Shown piece after piece: positions 18,395 through 27,837 of a stretch of DNA of 64,000 nt (position 1 is its first letter; each line of letters begins with the position of its first letter). The stretch covers positions 1 through 64,000 of the forward strand of contig JAHJLN010000344.1 of assembly GCA_018821715.1 (NCBI GenBank), read 5' to 3'. This DNA is from Pseudomonadota bacterium. GTDB taxonomy: Bacteria; Desulfobacterota; Desulfobacteria; Desulfobacterales; Desulfobacteraceae. The translations under genes were made by a program, and so were the position numbers. Below the pieces are notes generated by a model. The model did no database searches. It had not been told where the DNA came from and worked only from the letters and a program-made list of their open reading frames with translations.

Positions 18395-18635
18395 GATTCT
18401 CTCCTTTTTTTAAATTTCTTATCTCTTCCAGACGTTCCATGAGCAGGGTTTCTTTTTGGGTATAGTCATCCTCCGTTATCTCTTCCATCTCAAGTTTCAT
18501 CTGCAGCATGAGAAGTTCTTCTAAAACTTTTGAATCATCTGTCATTTCATTAAAAGCCGATTCTTTTAATTTTTTAGCAAGCCAGATGGTTAACTTGATG
18601 GGAGATAATGCAATGTCGTCTATAATAAAAGCCAT
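18384..18635 (-). CDS. gvpG: Gas vesicle protein GvpG
   Basis: An 83-aa GvpG: hydrophobic N-terminus (MAFIIDDIALSPIKLTIWLAKKL) then a charged coiled-coil helix (EELLMLQMKLEMEEITEDDYTQKE). GvpG works with GvpF/L proteins in the assembly complex. GAGGTGG precedes the ATG, inside the end of the GvpF/L gene only 1-2 bases upstream, so translation is coupled. Confidence 0.85.
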   Translation of the reverse strand: MAFIIDDIALSPIKLTIWLAKKLKESAFNEMTDDSKVLEELLMLQMKLEMEEITEDDYTQKETLLMERLEEIRNLKKGENHGS

Positions 18636-18636
18636 T

Positions 18637-19398
18637 TTACCACCTCACTGTTAATTCAACAAAATTACTGGGCGGAACAGGCCCTATGTATTTCATTTTC
18701 AATTGCCCTGCAAAACACTCATCGATTTTTTCAACTGCCTTGTCAAATAGCTTTTCAGCCTCTTTTGAAACAAGAAAAACGCTATTCACAACCATATTAT
18801 CTGAAAGAATCTTGCTTTTTTTGTGATCAACAAAGAGTCCGGTTAAAAACTTGAATATTTGTTTCTCCACGTCCTTTTTTTTGTTTTTCAGGGCATTTTC
18901 CACCATGTCTCCCAATTGGATCTGTTCTCTTTGTAATCCGCCATTGCGGGAGTTCAAACGATCTCGAAGCCTTTGGATCTTCGGATTTTCTTCCAGTATC
19001 CGGGTGAAAATAGTTTCAGGATGAACCCAGAAAACTTTAAGCCCCAGCTCGGATTTATCTTTTAAAAAATCCAGGTGTTCTTTTATCCTTAACTGTTCTG
19101 CTTTTAATACCTTCTCCCGTATGGTCTGGACATCATCCCCAATTGTACCGAACTTTACCGGCAATACAGTATACTCTTTGAAAAGTTCTTCCATGATTTT
19201 CTGATGCGCCAGGGTATTTTTCCGATTAACCGGAAAATCTTCTATCAGGGTTGGGCTGACCACTGCACCCATATCATTAAAACAAACAATTGATACCTCA
19301 TTATTAATTTCCTCGATGCTTTGCAGATCTCCGATGCCTTGCATACCTGTGGCTCTCTCATACTCAGTATCCACGATTGCATAAATATACTGTTTCAT
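18637..19398 (-). CDS. gvpF: GvpF/GvpL family protein
   Basis: A 253-aa canonical GvpF/L: YIYAIVDTEY start, MGAVVSP, LAHQKIMEELFKEYTVLPVKFGTI, LGLKVFW and the C-terminal YIGPVPPSNFVELTV. Its ATG overlaps the stop of the TraB-like gene (ATGA). It is of normal size without fusion, and with the 251-aa paralogue at 23829 represents the standard form. Confidence 0.9.
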   Translation of the reverse strand: MKQYIYAIVDTEYERATGMQGIGDLQSIEEINNEVSIVCFNDMGAVVSPTLIEDFPVNRKNTLAHQKIMEELFKEYTVLPVKFGTIGDDVQTIREKVLKAEQLRIKEHLDFLKDKSELGLKVFWVHPETIFTRILEENPKIQRLRDRLNSRNGGLQREQIQLGDMVENALKNKKKDVEKQIFKFLTGLFVDHKKSKILSDNMVVNSVFLVSKEAEKLFDKAVEKIDECFAGQLKMKYIGPVPPSNFVELTVRW

Positions 19399-20087
19399 GA
19401 TTTTGATTCCCCTTTGATTTCAGATACAAGCTTGTGTGACAGGGTTTGGAATTCCTGATCATTCTTTTTTTGACTGAGCGCTTTAAAATATGTCTTTATC
19501 ACATCAGGATCTATTAACGGAAAAATTTGGATATCCTTGTCAAGAAAACACGCCACATTATGAACAGCCCCGATAAAAAGCGCGGCTGTTTCTCCTTTTT
19601 TCAAATTGTTATTTATCTGACCGGCCATGTACATGTCGCGTTTCTTAAGCAGCCATGTCTTATATAATTTATATTTTAAATATTTCATCAGGGTTGAAAA
19701 AAAACGTTTTGACTGTAAAAGATTCATGAACAACGCCTGCTCTTGTTGAATTAAAGCAATATCTTCGGTTTTCATTGCCAAGGCTCCCTTATCAACCAGA
19801 TCTGATACGATCATGAAATTACGACTCCCTTTTAAAGCCAGTTCTTTTACAATTTTTTTTCCGATTTCTCCTCCTGCAGCCAGGCCGTCTTGAAAGATTT
19901 TCATATTTTTAACATCCTGTCCTTGAAAATAAGCCTCGACCCTGTCCCAGAAAAGTGAAATGGTCTTCTCATGCTGTTCAAGCCTTTCCTGTGAGACCAG
20001 TTTGCCTTTTACCTTGTTTATTTCGGCCTTTGCTTTTCCAAGATCAGCACCCATATGAATCATAGGAACTAAAAAAAGTTTCCTCAT
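19395..20087 (-). CDS. TraB/Tiki-like protein in the gas vesicle operon
   Basis: A 230-aa soluble protein I could not match to a named Gvp family. Residues 150-180 (RDMYMAGQINNNLKKGETAALFIGAVHNV) match the TraB/PrgY/GumN hallmark RDxxMA...GxxxxxVGAxH (R150, D151, H176). The N-terminus is helical and charged, and the first TraB motif is weak. TraB-family proteins are thought to be metal-dependent proteases or peptide binders. It is coupled by ATGA overlaps at both ends, so it is an integral operon member. Confidence 0.5.
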   Translation of the reverse strand: MRKLFLVPMIHMGADLGKAKAEINKVKGKLVSQERLEQHEKTISLFWDRVEAYFQGQDVKNMKIFQDGLAAGGEIGKKIVKELALKGSRNFMIVSDLVDKGALAMKTEDIALIQQEQALFMNLLQSKRFFSTLMKYLKYKLYKTWLLKKRDMYMAGQINNNLKKGETAALFIGAVHNVACFLDKDIQIFPLIDPDVIKTYFKALSQKKNDQEFQTLSHKLVSEIKGESKS

Positions 20088-21118
20088 AACATAACCGCAT
20101 TTTCCCTCTCAAAAACCTTAACCCTTAGCCATTGTTCAACGTCCTCCTTTAAAAAAGAACAGCTGTTATCGCTGATGTATTCCATAATGATTTGATAGGA
20201 TTTATTAAGATCTTCAAACTTTCGGGCAAGATCTTTATTATGGCTGTCATTATCCGGATGGCATGCTTTACTTAATTTTTTATAGGATTCATTGATTTCA
20301 GCCAAGACTGCTTTTCCCGGTAGATTTAATGTCTGTCTTGCAAAATCAAGCTCCTTGAAATTCCCTTTATGAAGGGTCAGGGTATAAAAGCTGTAAAATG
20401 GCAAAGGGCCTACAATTTTAAAATCAATAGTGCCGTTAAAATAGCGGTCAAGATCTTCAATACGCTTTTCAAAAACCGAATACTCCTTTTTTTTAATTAA
20501 TAAAGCCAGAGTTGTGACCATGGAATCCTGGGTAATATCATTTGTAAGAATGTCTGCTGATACATCCGACAAACGGTCAAAAATAATCTTTCTTATACCA
20601 TTGCGTTTTTCATCAAGAACGGAATTCACCATTTTCCCAAGTTTTATCTGAGCGTCATGAAGATCTTGTGTTGATCCGGGTGACAACTCCTGTTTAAACT
20701 GTTCAATGGACGGCAGTTCCTTAATTTCATTGAATACCTGGTCAAAATCATTAAAAAAAACCATTACATCCATTTCAACCATGTCTTTCAAGACTGTAAA
20801 TTTCTTTCTGATCTGGTCATAACTGCTTGTAAATATCTTTATAATCTGATCCGGATGTTTAATCATTGTCCCGAACTTAAAGGGGATAATACACAAGTTC
20901 TCCATTATTGTTTCAATTGCATGATGATGCTGGGTTAAATAGTGTAGCATCTCTTTTTGAGGCAATGCAGAAAAATCAATCATTTTAAAATCACTCATGG
21001 CCAGAGAAAGGCTCCCACGATTTTTAAAATACACATCCTGATCATCAAGTCCCTTACAAGTGAAATTTTGCCCTAATTCTGAAAACACGAATCCATATAA
21101 ATATTGATGCTTATTCAT
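20084..21118 (-). CDS. GvpF/GvpL fused to a C-terminal DnaJ-type J-domain
   Basis: A 344-aa fusion. Residues 1-250 are GvpF/L ([57 protein letters not shown]). Residues 258-317 form a J-domain: [20 protein letters not shown] with the invariant HPD at 287-289, then the helix [21 protein letters not shown]-domains stimulate Hsp70 ATPase activity, and a DnaK homologue is encoded in the same operon at 14335. The fusion would recruit that Hsp70 to the GvpA assembly complex. Overlaps both neighbours by 4 bases. Confidence 0.85.
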   Translation of the reverse strand: MNKHQYLYGFVFSELGQNFTCKGLDDQDVYFKNRGSLSLAMSDFKMIDFSALPQKEMLHYLTQHHHAIETIMENLCIIPFKFGTMIKHPDQIIKIFTSSYDQIRKKFTVLKDMVEMDVMVFFNDFDQVFNEIKELPSIEQFKQELSPGSTQDLHDAQIKLGKMVNSVLDEKRNGIRKIIFDRLSDVSADILTNDITQDSMVTTLALLIKKKEYSVFEKRIEDLDRYFNGTIDFKIVGPLPFYSFYTLTLHKGNFKELDFARQTLNLPGKAVLAEINESYKKLSKACHPDNDSHNKDLARKFEDLNKSYQIIMEYISDNSCSFLKEDVEQWLRVKVFERENAVML

Positions 21119-23223
21119 CTTGTCTGTCCTTTTTTTATGGCGTGTTCAAAGTGCTTCATTAAAATCGTGAATTTTGTATGATCTTTTCTGCCTTTTTTGA
21201 TAAATTCCTTTATAGCTGTTATAGCAGCGGTATTGCAGATCAATTCGATATCAGCTCCCTTTAATGTGTCTGTCTCATCGGCGAGGCGATCAAAATTAAT
21301 CTTTTTGCCCAGGGGTTTTCCCCTTGTATGGACTTTAAATATCTCTATCCTGGCATTTTTATCCGGATTTTTCAGTTCAAGCTGGAAATCAAATCTTCCT
21401 GATCGCAGCATGGCAGCATCAATCATATCAATCCTGTTAGTGGCAGCCAGGACAAGAATACCCTTTAATTCTTCTATCCCGTCCATTTCACTTAAAAACT
21501 GGCTGATGACACGGTCGGTTACTGCCGACGAGCCGAAGGCTCCCCTTTTGGGAGTCAGGCTGTCGATTTCATCAAAAAAAACAACACAGGGAGAGGCCTG
21601 TCTTGCTTTTTTAAAAATCTGCCGGATACCTTTTTCACTGTCCCCCACCCATCTGGATAACAGTTCCGGTCCTTTGATGGAAATGAAATTTACACCGGAT
21701 TCAGTTGCCACAGCCTTTGCAAGAAGAGTTTTACCGGTGCCGGGCTCTCCATGAAACAAAATTCCCCGGGCCGGACGGGTGTTGGCAAAATCAAAAAGAG
21801 AAGCATATTTCAAGGGCCACTCAACCGTCTCTTTTAAAAGATTTTTAACATCCTCAAGTCCTCCCACATCAATCCATTTCACATTGGGTACTTCAGAGAA
21901 GACCTCTCTGATGGCCGAGGGTTCAATCTCCTTCATGGCTTCCAAAAAATCATCCATGGTCACCTTAAGATCCAGCAGGCTGTCAATGGGGATCTCTTCC
22001 TGCCCGAAATCAAAGGTTGGGAAAAACCGTCTAAGGCTGACCATGGCGGCCTCCCTGCAGAGTGCTTCGATATCAGCCCCCACATAACCATGGGTAATCT
22101 CCGAAAGTTTGACCAGGTCAACATCCTCGGAAAGCGGCATGCCATGGGTATGAATATTTAATATCTTGTATCGCCCGTTCTTATCCGGGATACTGATTTC
22201 TATCTCCCTGTCAAATCGGCCGGGTCGTCGAAGGGCCGGATCAATAACATTGGGGATATTTGTGGCACCGATGACGATCACCTGTCCTCTTGAAGAAAGG
22301 CCGTCCATTAAGGCCAGAAGCTGGGCAACCACCCGTTTTTCAACCTGTTTTTCGCCGCCCATGTCTTCACGCTTGGGTGCGATGGCATCGATCTCGTCAA
22401 AAAATATAATGGCAGGCGCTGCGGCCGAAGCTTTTTCAAAGATTTTTCTTAAATTCGCCTCACTCTCTCCATAGAACTTGGCCATAATGTCAGGCCCGGT
22501 TAAATGCTGGAAATTTGCATCGGTCTCGTTTGCCACCGCCCTTGCAATCAATGTCTTGCCACATCCTGGCGGTCCGTGTAGAAGCACTCCCTTGGGTGGG
22601 TCGATCCCCAGCTTTTCAAACACCTGGGGATATTTTAAGGGCAATTCGATCATCTCCCGGATACGATGGATTTCCTTGGCAAGCCCCCCGATATCTTCAT
22701 ACGACACTCTGGATGACTTGAACTCGGATTTTTCTTCTTTTATTTCAATGATCGTGTCAGGTTTGATAATCACAATCCCATCCGGTTTTGTTGCCGTGAC
22801 TTTAAAATCCCGGGTTTTTGCTCCAAATAATTTTGCCCTGACAATATCACCGTTAACCAGGGGAATACCTTCCAGAAGGGTACCAATATACTTACTGTCA
22901 AAGGACCGAACCTGGGTAAGAGGGGTGACGGATATTTTTCCGGCAGGGTTGCAGACGGCTTTTTGAATGATCACTTTTTCATCCAGCCCGATTTGCGCAT
23001 TGTCCCTTGTAATACCATCCAGACGGACCAGATCCTTTTCCCGGTCCTCAATATATGCGGGCATGACCTTGGCCGCAGTCACTCTTTTGCCCTTGACCTG
23101 CACAACATCTCCCACCTCTATATCGATTTTTTTAAAATCCTTGGGATCAAGGCGGATGATCCCTCTGCCTGTATCCTTTGAATTGGCCTCAATTACCTTT
23201 AACGTAATAGATGTTATATCCAT
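21115..23223 (-). CDS. CDC48/VAT-type AAA ATPase
   Basis: A 702-aa double-AAA unfoldase. An N-terminal CDC48-N-like double-psi barrel (1-150) is followed by AAA D1 with Walker A GPPGCGKT (217-224) and Walker B FFDEID (274-279), and D2 with GEPGTGKT (492-499) and FFDEID (549-554). Arginine-finger regions are RRPGRFD and RSGRFD. Cdc48/VAT is best known from archaea and eukaryotes, where it extracts or unfolds proteins. Its coupling to GvpF/L-J (4-base overlap) suggests remodelling of Gvp aggregates or vesicles. Confidence 0.92.
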   Translation of the reverse strand: MDITSITLKVIEANSKDTGRGIIRLDPKDFKKIDIEVGDVVQVKGKRVTAAKVMPAYIEDREKDLVRLDGITRDNAQIGLDEKVIIQKAVCNPAGKISVTPLTQVRSFDSKYIGTLLEGIPLVNGDIVRAKLFGAKTRDFKVTATKPDGIVIIKPDTIIEIKEEKSEFKSSRVSYEDIGGLAKEIHRIREMIELPLKYPQVFEKLGIDPPKGVLLHGPPGCGKTLIARAVANETDANFQHLTGPDIMAKFYGESEANLRKIFEKASAAAPAIIFFDEIDAIAPKREDMGGEKQVEKRVVAQLLALMDGLSSRGQVIVIGATNIPNVIDPALRRPGRFDREIEISIPDKNGRYKILNIHTHGMPLSEDVDLVKLSEITHGYVGADIEALCREAAMVSLRRFFPTFDFGQEEIPIDSLLDLKVTMDDFLEAMKEIEPSAIREVFSEVPNVKWIDVGGLEDVKNLLKETVEWPLKYASLFDFANTRPARGILFHGEPGTGKTLLAKAVATESGVNFISIKGPELLSRWVGDSEKGIRQIFKKARQASPCVVFFDEIDSLTPKRGAFGSSAVTDRVISQFLSEMDGIEELKGILVLAATNRIDMIDAAMLRSGRFDFQLELKNPDKNARIEIFKVHTRGKPLGKKINFDRLADETDTLKGADIELICNTAAITAIKEFIKKGRKDHTKFTILMKHFEHAIKKGQTR

Positions 23224-23273
23224 TCCAAGTTACCTGTCCCCGTGAGAATAAAAAATATTTAAGAGCCGATCCC

Positions 23274-23801
23274 TTAGTCTGTCTTGATCGTTATAACCAG
23301 AACCCCGTTTTTATAGGACCATTCCATATTTTTTTGATTGACTGGTTTTGATAAAAGCACCTCTTTCTGATATTTTCTCAAATTTGTAGAAGCACTGATA
23401 ATGATAATATCATCTTTGGCCTCCACCACAATATCCTCCTGGTCAATGCCCGGCATTTCTGCAATGATCTGGGTGGTCCCTTTTTCTTCAAAAAGGTCGA
23501 TGATGGGTTCCCTTACTTCTTCAACAACCGGGCCATCCGGTGTTTTCTTAATATTGCCGAAAGATTGAACAAAGGGCCTGCCATCTTTTAAGGTGCGGAC
23601 ATTTATTCCATAAACGCCTTTAATATCCTTTAGCCCTTTGATACTATCAAGATTGCCAAAATTTATTTCACCAGCTTTTTTAAACTCCTGGCTTTTTTCA
23701 GCAAACGCAGCAGCTGTTTCAATAAGATTGCCCAGGCCTTTTAAAAGCCCTGAAAAACCGAACTCGCCGGTTGTCTCATCTTTGGTTTTTTTCTTTGTCA
23801 T
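23274..23801 (-). CDS. gvpH: GvpH, Hsp20-type gas vesicle chaperone
   Basis: A 175-aa protein. A variable N-terminus (GEFGFSGLLKGLGNLIETAAAFAEK) and a linker with YGINVRTLKDGRPFVQSFG precede an alpha-crystallin/Hsp20-like domain (about 95-175: LFEEKGTTQIIAEMPGIDQEDI, ends NGVLVITIK). This is the GvpH architecture, which stabilises assembly intermediates. AAGGAG lies before the ATG. It sits between a GvpF/L gene and the Cdc48-type gene. Confidence 0.88.
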   Translation of the reverse strand: MTKKKTKDETTGEFGFSGLLKGLGNLIETAAAFAEKSQEFKKAGEINFGNLDSIKGLKDIKGVYGINVRTLKDGRPFVQSFGNIKKTPDGPVVEEVREPIIDLFEEKGTTQIIAEMPGIDQEDIVVEAKDDIIIISASTNLRKYQKEVLLSKPVNQKNMEWSYKNGVLVITIKTD

Positions 23802-23828
23802 GAAGGTCTCCTTTACGTGGCTTCAATT

Positions 23829-24584
23829 TTATGTGACTTCAATGTTAACGAAATTAAAGGGAGGGATCGGGCCCACATATTTGAATAATAATCGATTTTC
23901 ATATTCTGCAGCCAGATCGTTAACCGTATTATCAAATTCTTTTTCATGGGTTCTGTCGATCAGGCAGGCAAGGTTCAACAGCATGGCATCGCCGATGATT
24001 TTGTTTTCCTTTATATCCACTGAAATGCGTTTAAATTTTCGTGTAATCATCTGCCCTTCATCCTCTTTTTTTTCAGCCAGGGCCTTTTGAACCTGTTTCC
24101 CCGCCTCGATCTTACTTTTTGCATCAATCATAATATTTGCATCAGGGCCTGCCATATTTGATTTAATTTTTTTGATCAGTTTGTTGGAACAAGATATTTC
24201 GCCGAATATGGCATCCATATCCTTCCAGATCACCTTTAATCCCATCTCAATCTTATTGTCCATCTCCCTGAAAAGTCTTTTAAATTCAGGATAGCGCCTT
24301 CTAAGAAGGCTTCTTATCTCTTCTAAATTTGAAGCAATGGTACAAAATCGAACCGGCAATACTGTGTAATCTTTCATTACCTGCTCAATGACCATTTCAT
24401 GGGCAGTAAGATTTTCCCTGTTGATGACATACTTGGACATAGGGGTGTTGCTTATCACAGCAGAGATACCATCATAATTAAGGGTTGAAACCAGATCCTT
24501 TCTGTTCCCGATCCCGATGGTGCCAAAGTTGCGGTCATATTTTTCTTCAATAATGCAGTATATGTATTTGCCTATCTGAGACAT
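23829..24584 (-). CDS. gvpF: GvpF/GvpL family protein
   Basis: A 251-aa protein of normal GvpF/L length: YIYCIIEEKYD, GISAVISNTPM, LTAHEMVIEQVMKDYTVLPVRFCTI, MGLKVIW and the C-terminal YVGPIPPFNFVNIEV. An AAGGTGACCC site precedes the ATG. It is the first of four GvpF/L genes in transcription order, and the similarity to the 253-aa copy suggests duplication within the locus. Confidence 0.9.
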   Translation of the reverse strand: MSQIGKYIYCIIEEKYDRNFGTIGIGNRKDLVSTLNYDGISAVISNTPMSKYVINRENLTAHEMVIEQVMKDYTVLPVRFCTIASNLEEIRSLLRRRYPEFKRLFREMDNKIEMGLKVIWKDMDAIFGEISCSNKLIKKIKSNMAGPDANIMIDAKSKIEAGKQVQKALAEKKEDEGQMITRKFKRISVDIKENKIIGDAMLLNLACLIDRTHEKEFDNTVNDLAAEYENRLLFKYVGPIPPFNFVNIEVT

Positions 24585-24644
24585 GGGTCACCTTTTTTAA
24601 GTCTTAAAATTTACAAGCCACATCACTTGCCTGAATGGGTTTTA

Positions 24645-24998
24645 TCAGTATTCTAGTTGCATTCTGTTGATGGTATCGGGTTCATTTATTGTATCTATTT
24701 CCTTGACGGACTTGATGCTTGTCAAGGGGGACATTGAGCCGATATCTCCTTTGACATCCTTACCCATTTCAGCAATGGCCTTGTCAAGGGATGCAAGCTC
24801 TTTATCGATCAAATTAATTCTCCGGGTCAGGTTTGCCTTTTCCTGTCTTAGCCGGGAACGGTGCTTGTCCATTATAAAAATTCCCAGATAACTGGATTTT
24901 ACAGGACGGGATTTTGCGGTAAGGCTGCGCTTTATTGCGGAATTCCTTTTTAAGCAGCCTCTTTTGATGCTTCTGTTAACGGGGGGGGGATTAGCCAT
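24645..24998 (-). CDS. Small basic/coiled-coil protein of the gas vesicle locus
   Basis: A 117-aa protein of unknown function. The N-terminal 40 residues are very basic (KRGCLKRNSAIKRSLTAKSR), followed by a helical coiled coil (RLRQEKANLTRRINLIDKEL, DKAIAEMGKDV). The ATG has AAGGAG 8 bases upstream and overlaps the end of gvpN by 8 bases. A run of nine C on the coding strand near codons 4-6 (three Pro) makes slippage possible. GvpI-like basic proteins occur in other gvp clusters, but I cannot show homology. Confidence 0.6.
   Translation of the reverse strand: MANPPPVNRSIKRGCLKRNSAIKRSLTAKSRPVKSSYLGIFIMDKHRSRLRQEKANLTRRINLIDKELASLDKAIAEMGKDVKGDIGSMSPLTSIKSVKEIDTINEPDTINRMQLEY
24981..24989. 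repeat. Homopolymer run G9
   Basis: Nine consecutive G (C on the coding strand) inside the fourth to sixth codons of the 117-aa gas vesicle gene. This is the only G/C run of this length noticed in the window. Replication slippage here would shift the frame right after the start codon. Confidence 0.8.
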
Positions 24999-25938
24999 TG
25001 GAGTCTCCTTTATAAATGTCATTGCAATACTGATCAATCAATTTTAAAAGGACCTGCATCACCCTTTCCTTGTTTGATTTGCTGCCGATGCGACTGGTTT
25101 CCGAAGAAAGGATGTCAAAGCAGATCTGGCAAAAGACTTTGTCATCCTTATGAACTTTTGCATTGAACACCTGAACGGATTTGGCAATCATAAGGCATCC
25201 CCGGACAGTGGGAGAAAATTCAAAAACATCAGAATCTCTTAACCCCCTGACAATATTTACTATCTTTTTTGAATCTTTATAGGATAGCCCTGATTTACCC
25301 TGGACAATTTTTATTTCTGTCTCCTCGTCAAAATATTCAAGATCAATGGTAACCATACGGTCTCTTAATGCATCCTGACTTCGGTGGACCCCTGCGTATT
25401 CTTCAGGGTTGCTGGTGAAAAGGGCCGTGAAATCAGGGTGAACCTTCATATAATTGGAATTTCCATGACTTGTGGTTGGAATATCCAGCATTTTCTCCTG
25501 GAGGACAGACAAAAGCACATTGTTCGCCTCGGGTCTTGAGCGAGTGTATTCATCATAAAGGAGGGTAAATCCGAATTTACATGCCATGGTCAACCGGTTA
25601 TCCACCCATAGTTTACTCATGTTCTCTTCTGTCTTAAGAACGGTATGAATAAAATTGTCCCTGATTTTGCGGATGTTGTACCCCTGTTCGCTCCCTACCA
25701 GATCAGAGGTTGAAAACTCTTCATCTCCATGGATAAGGATAAGGGGACGTCCTATCCTGGCCGCGATATGAATGGCAATCGTCGTCTTTCCCGTGCCTGA
25801 AATCCCTCGCAGGTGTACGGGATAACCCGCCTTGATATAACCCAGAGCCCTGTCGGTAACATTTTTTACATATTCAGTTTCCACAAAATCAGGCTGAGAG
25901 ACAGGTTCTAAAACAGTGTTTGCAATTGCTGTTGACAT
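24991..25938 (-). CDS. gvpN: Gas vesicle AAA+ ATPase GvpN
   Basis: A 315-aa MoxR-type AAA+ ATPase. Walker A is GISGTGKT (45-52), with the GvpN signature GYPVHLRG just before it and LVGSEQGY after. Walker B lies in FTLLYDEYTRSRPEANNVLLSVLQE, and the sensor region is FTSNPEEYAGVHRSQDALRDRM. The ATG chosen has AAGGAG 6 bases upstream; the frame extends 29 codons further without a ribosome site. GvpN promotes growth of the vesicle beyond small bicones. Overlaps the next gene by 8 bases. Confidence 0.92.
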   Translation of the reverse strand: MSTAIANTVLEPVSQPDFVETEYVKNVTDRALGYIKAGYPVHLRGISGTGKTTIAIHIAARIGRPLILIHGDEEFSTSDLVGSEQGYNIRKIRDNFIHTVLKTEENMSKLWVDNRLTMACKFGFTLLYDEYTRSRPEANNVLLSVLQEKMLDIPTTSHGNSNYMKVHPDFTALFTSNPEEYAGVHRSQDALRDRMVTIDLEYFDEETEIKIVQGKSGLSYKDSKKIVNIVRGLRDSDVFEFSPTVRGCLMIAKSVQVFNAKVHKDDKVFCQICFDILSSETSRIGSKSNKERVMQVLLKLIDQYCNDIYKGDSNG

Positions 25939-26024
25939 TGTGACTCCTTTTTGTTTTATTTGATTAAAAAAGGTATCCTTTTTGTAAGTCTTTATTTTCT
26001 TAAGGGTTCCCTTAGGGTTGTGCA

Positions 26025-26051
26025 AGGGCCGGGATATAAATTCCCGGCCCT
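26025..26051. promoter_or_regulatory. Perfect 10-bp inverted repeat before gvpN
   Basis: AGGGCCGGGA and its exact complement flank a 7-base loop, right after the stop of the 319-aa coiled-coil gene and 87 bases before gvpN. No U-run follows in the direction of transcription, so it is not a standard terminator. It may act in mRNA processing or stability. Confidence 0.5.
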
Positions 26052-26058
26052 GATTATC

Positions 26059-27018
26059 TTATTGAGCAAAATAAAAGGAGTCTTCCTTTTTTATCAGGTT
26101 GCTGTCCATAAGATCCCGCATAACAGGGATAAGCGTTCGCCATTGTTCAATATCAAGCAATTCGGCCAACTGGGTCATTTTAAGACCCTCGGAATAGCCA
26201 GACAGGGTGGACATCACCTTTTCTTTTATTGGCCCTGGATTATAATAGCTGTCTTCTGTTTCACCCTCCCCGTCGGACAACGTTTGTCCTTCAGGCTCTT
26301 CACTTGTGTCGTCTTCTTTATCAGGTTCAGGTTCAATATCTTTTTGAATTATTTTTGCTTCATTCAAGCCGGCACTGGTAATGACTTTTTCCCATGCAGA
26401 TGACATGGCAGACAGCTCCGCCTTTACAGACCTTAGAAAATCATTCACATTTGATTTTCGGCCTCTTTCATTTGTCTTGATACCTGAAACAAAGGTTTTC
26501 AGAAATGATGAAAGCTCATCTCCCATTTTTTTCTGACTGTTACGGATCTGCTTTAGACTGGTTTGAATATCTTCCTGCATCCTGCCAACCTCGTCCTTCA
26601 TGGTTTTGATTCCAACAAGACGCTGTGTTTTATCTTCCCTGGCATCTGCTTTACGGTCTTTTGCACAACCCTTCATATCCGACATGAAACCTTCCAGCTT
26701 TGATTTGAGTTCATTTTTTGATTCTTTGATCAAACTTATGCGCTTATTATGGTCTATTCCCGTTTCTTTCCGGCGCGTTTTCTCCATTGCACCAAGACTG
26801 GCTCTATCTTTGTCCAATTGCCGGTGCAAGGACTGGGTCATATCCTCCCTGTCCTTGCCAATTGATTTTAGAAAACTCACAGACTCATGCCGTAACCCTG
26901 CCGTCTCCTGTTTGATCCGGCCAAAATTCTCCTTCAGGTTATTTATCAGTACCCCTCGGTCATTTCTCGCAGTTCCAATTTCCTCTACCAACCTTTCCAA
27001 ATCTTTAGATGCTGACAT
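26059..27018 (-). CDS. Coiled-coil protein with C-terminal winged-helix-like domain (GvpC-like candidate)
   Basis: A 319-aa charged protein. Residues 1-215 are almost all helix, with loosely repeating segments about 33-40 residues long that begin SFL(K) or GFM and carry KDR/KTN blocks (for example SFLKSIGKDRED, GFMSDMKGCAKDRK, SFLKTFVSGIKTNER). An acidic linker (about 228-262) leads to a 55-residue domain (MSTLSGYSEGLKMTQLAEL... to SNLIKKEDSFYFA) with a winged-helix look. GvpC in cyanobacteria is a helical protein with 33-residue repeats on the shell. This may be an analogue; homology is not shown. Confidence 0.55.
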   Translation of the reverse strand: MSASKDLERLVEEIGTARNDRGVLINNLKENFGRIKQETAGLRHESVSFLKSIGKDREDMTQSLHRQLDKDRASLGAMEKTRRKETGIDHNKRISLIKESKNELKSKLEGFMSDMKGCAKDRKADAREDKTQRLVGIKTMKDEVGRMQEDIQTSLKQIRNSQKKMGDELSSFLKTFVSGIKTNERGRKSNVNDFLRSVKAELSAMSSAWEKVITSAGLNEAKIIQKDIEPEPDKEDDTSEEPEGQTLSDGEGETEDSYYNPGPIKEKVMSTLSGYSEGLKMTQLAELLDIEQWRTLIPVMRDLMDSNLIKKEDSFYFAQ

Positions 27019-27166
27019 TTTTCTTCTCCTTGTAACCTTGAAAAGACATGCTTAAAGCAAGGCTTGGTCAGCCAGTGGAGGGAGATAAGCCTCCATAGCG
27101 TCAAAGGATATCTTTTATTGTTTTTAAATGCGAATCTGATACTTAGTTCAGATTAGCGATAAATTA

Positions 27167-27820
27167 TTATGGACTGTTGATGGCTGCGATTTTTTGCCAT
27201 TGGTCATTAACCCTGTTTCTGACAAGATCGAAATCATCCAATAAGTCAAACAGCTCCCGGTTATATTCGCTCTGTTGTGTTCGGACAGCTTTGAGCATAG
27301 CCTTGTAATCCTTAATCCTTATATCTTCACCTTTTTCCAACAACCTTTTTAACCCTGTTTTTAATTCTTCCTGTTCAACCTGAATTTGTTTTAATATCCT
27401 GACGATACCATGCTCCCGATTTTTCTGCCGTATCAGCATATCTTCGAGCAAGGCTTCAATATCCTCAATCGGATCATGGCTTTTGAAGGCAACAAGGTCT
27501 CTTAAAGACAATACCATCTCCTGTTCCTCTTCCTGGAAATTAGACAGGCTCAGGGTGGCTTCATTTTCAATTTTCCTGTGATGCTCAAGGATATCTTGGA
27601 TCATGGAATCAAAATCTTTTCGCCGAAGGCTTTGAGAATTCGTCAGGTTAATTCTCAGACGATTCATCATATCGTCAAGCTCTATCTGGAAAGAATGAAG
27701 GAAATTATTGGCCTGGGTCATTAAGGAACAAACCGTGTCTACCCGTGTTTCATAGGAATCAACAATACCTTCGGCCAAAGCTCTCAATTGCTGTGTACCA
27801 TCTAATTTTAGAATGTTCAT
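27167..27820 (-). CDS. Coiled-coil protein of the gas vesicle locus
   Basis: A 217-aa all-helical protein of unknown function, the first gene after gvpA. Heptad-like regions cover about 40-110 and 115-200 (IEALLEDMLIRQKNREHGIVR..., QVEQEELKTGLKRLLEKG). It has no membrane segment. AAAGGTG precedes the ATG. Two coiled-coil genes in a row directly behind gvpA suggest shell-associated or scaffold proteins. Between them (27019-27166) is only spacer. Confidence 0.6.
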   Translation of the reverse strand: MNILKLDGTQQLRALAEGIVDSYETRVDTVCSLMTQANNFLHSFQIELDDMMNRLRINLTNSQSLRRKDFDSMIQDILEHHRKIENEATLSLSNFQEEEQEMVLSLRDLVAFKSHDPIEDIEALLEDMLIRQKNREHGIVRILKQIQVEQEELKTGLKRLLEKGEDIRIKDYKAMLKAVRTQQSEYNRELFDLLDDFDLVRNRVNDQWQKIAAINSP

Positions 27821-27837
27821 TAATTCACCTTTTGGTT

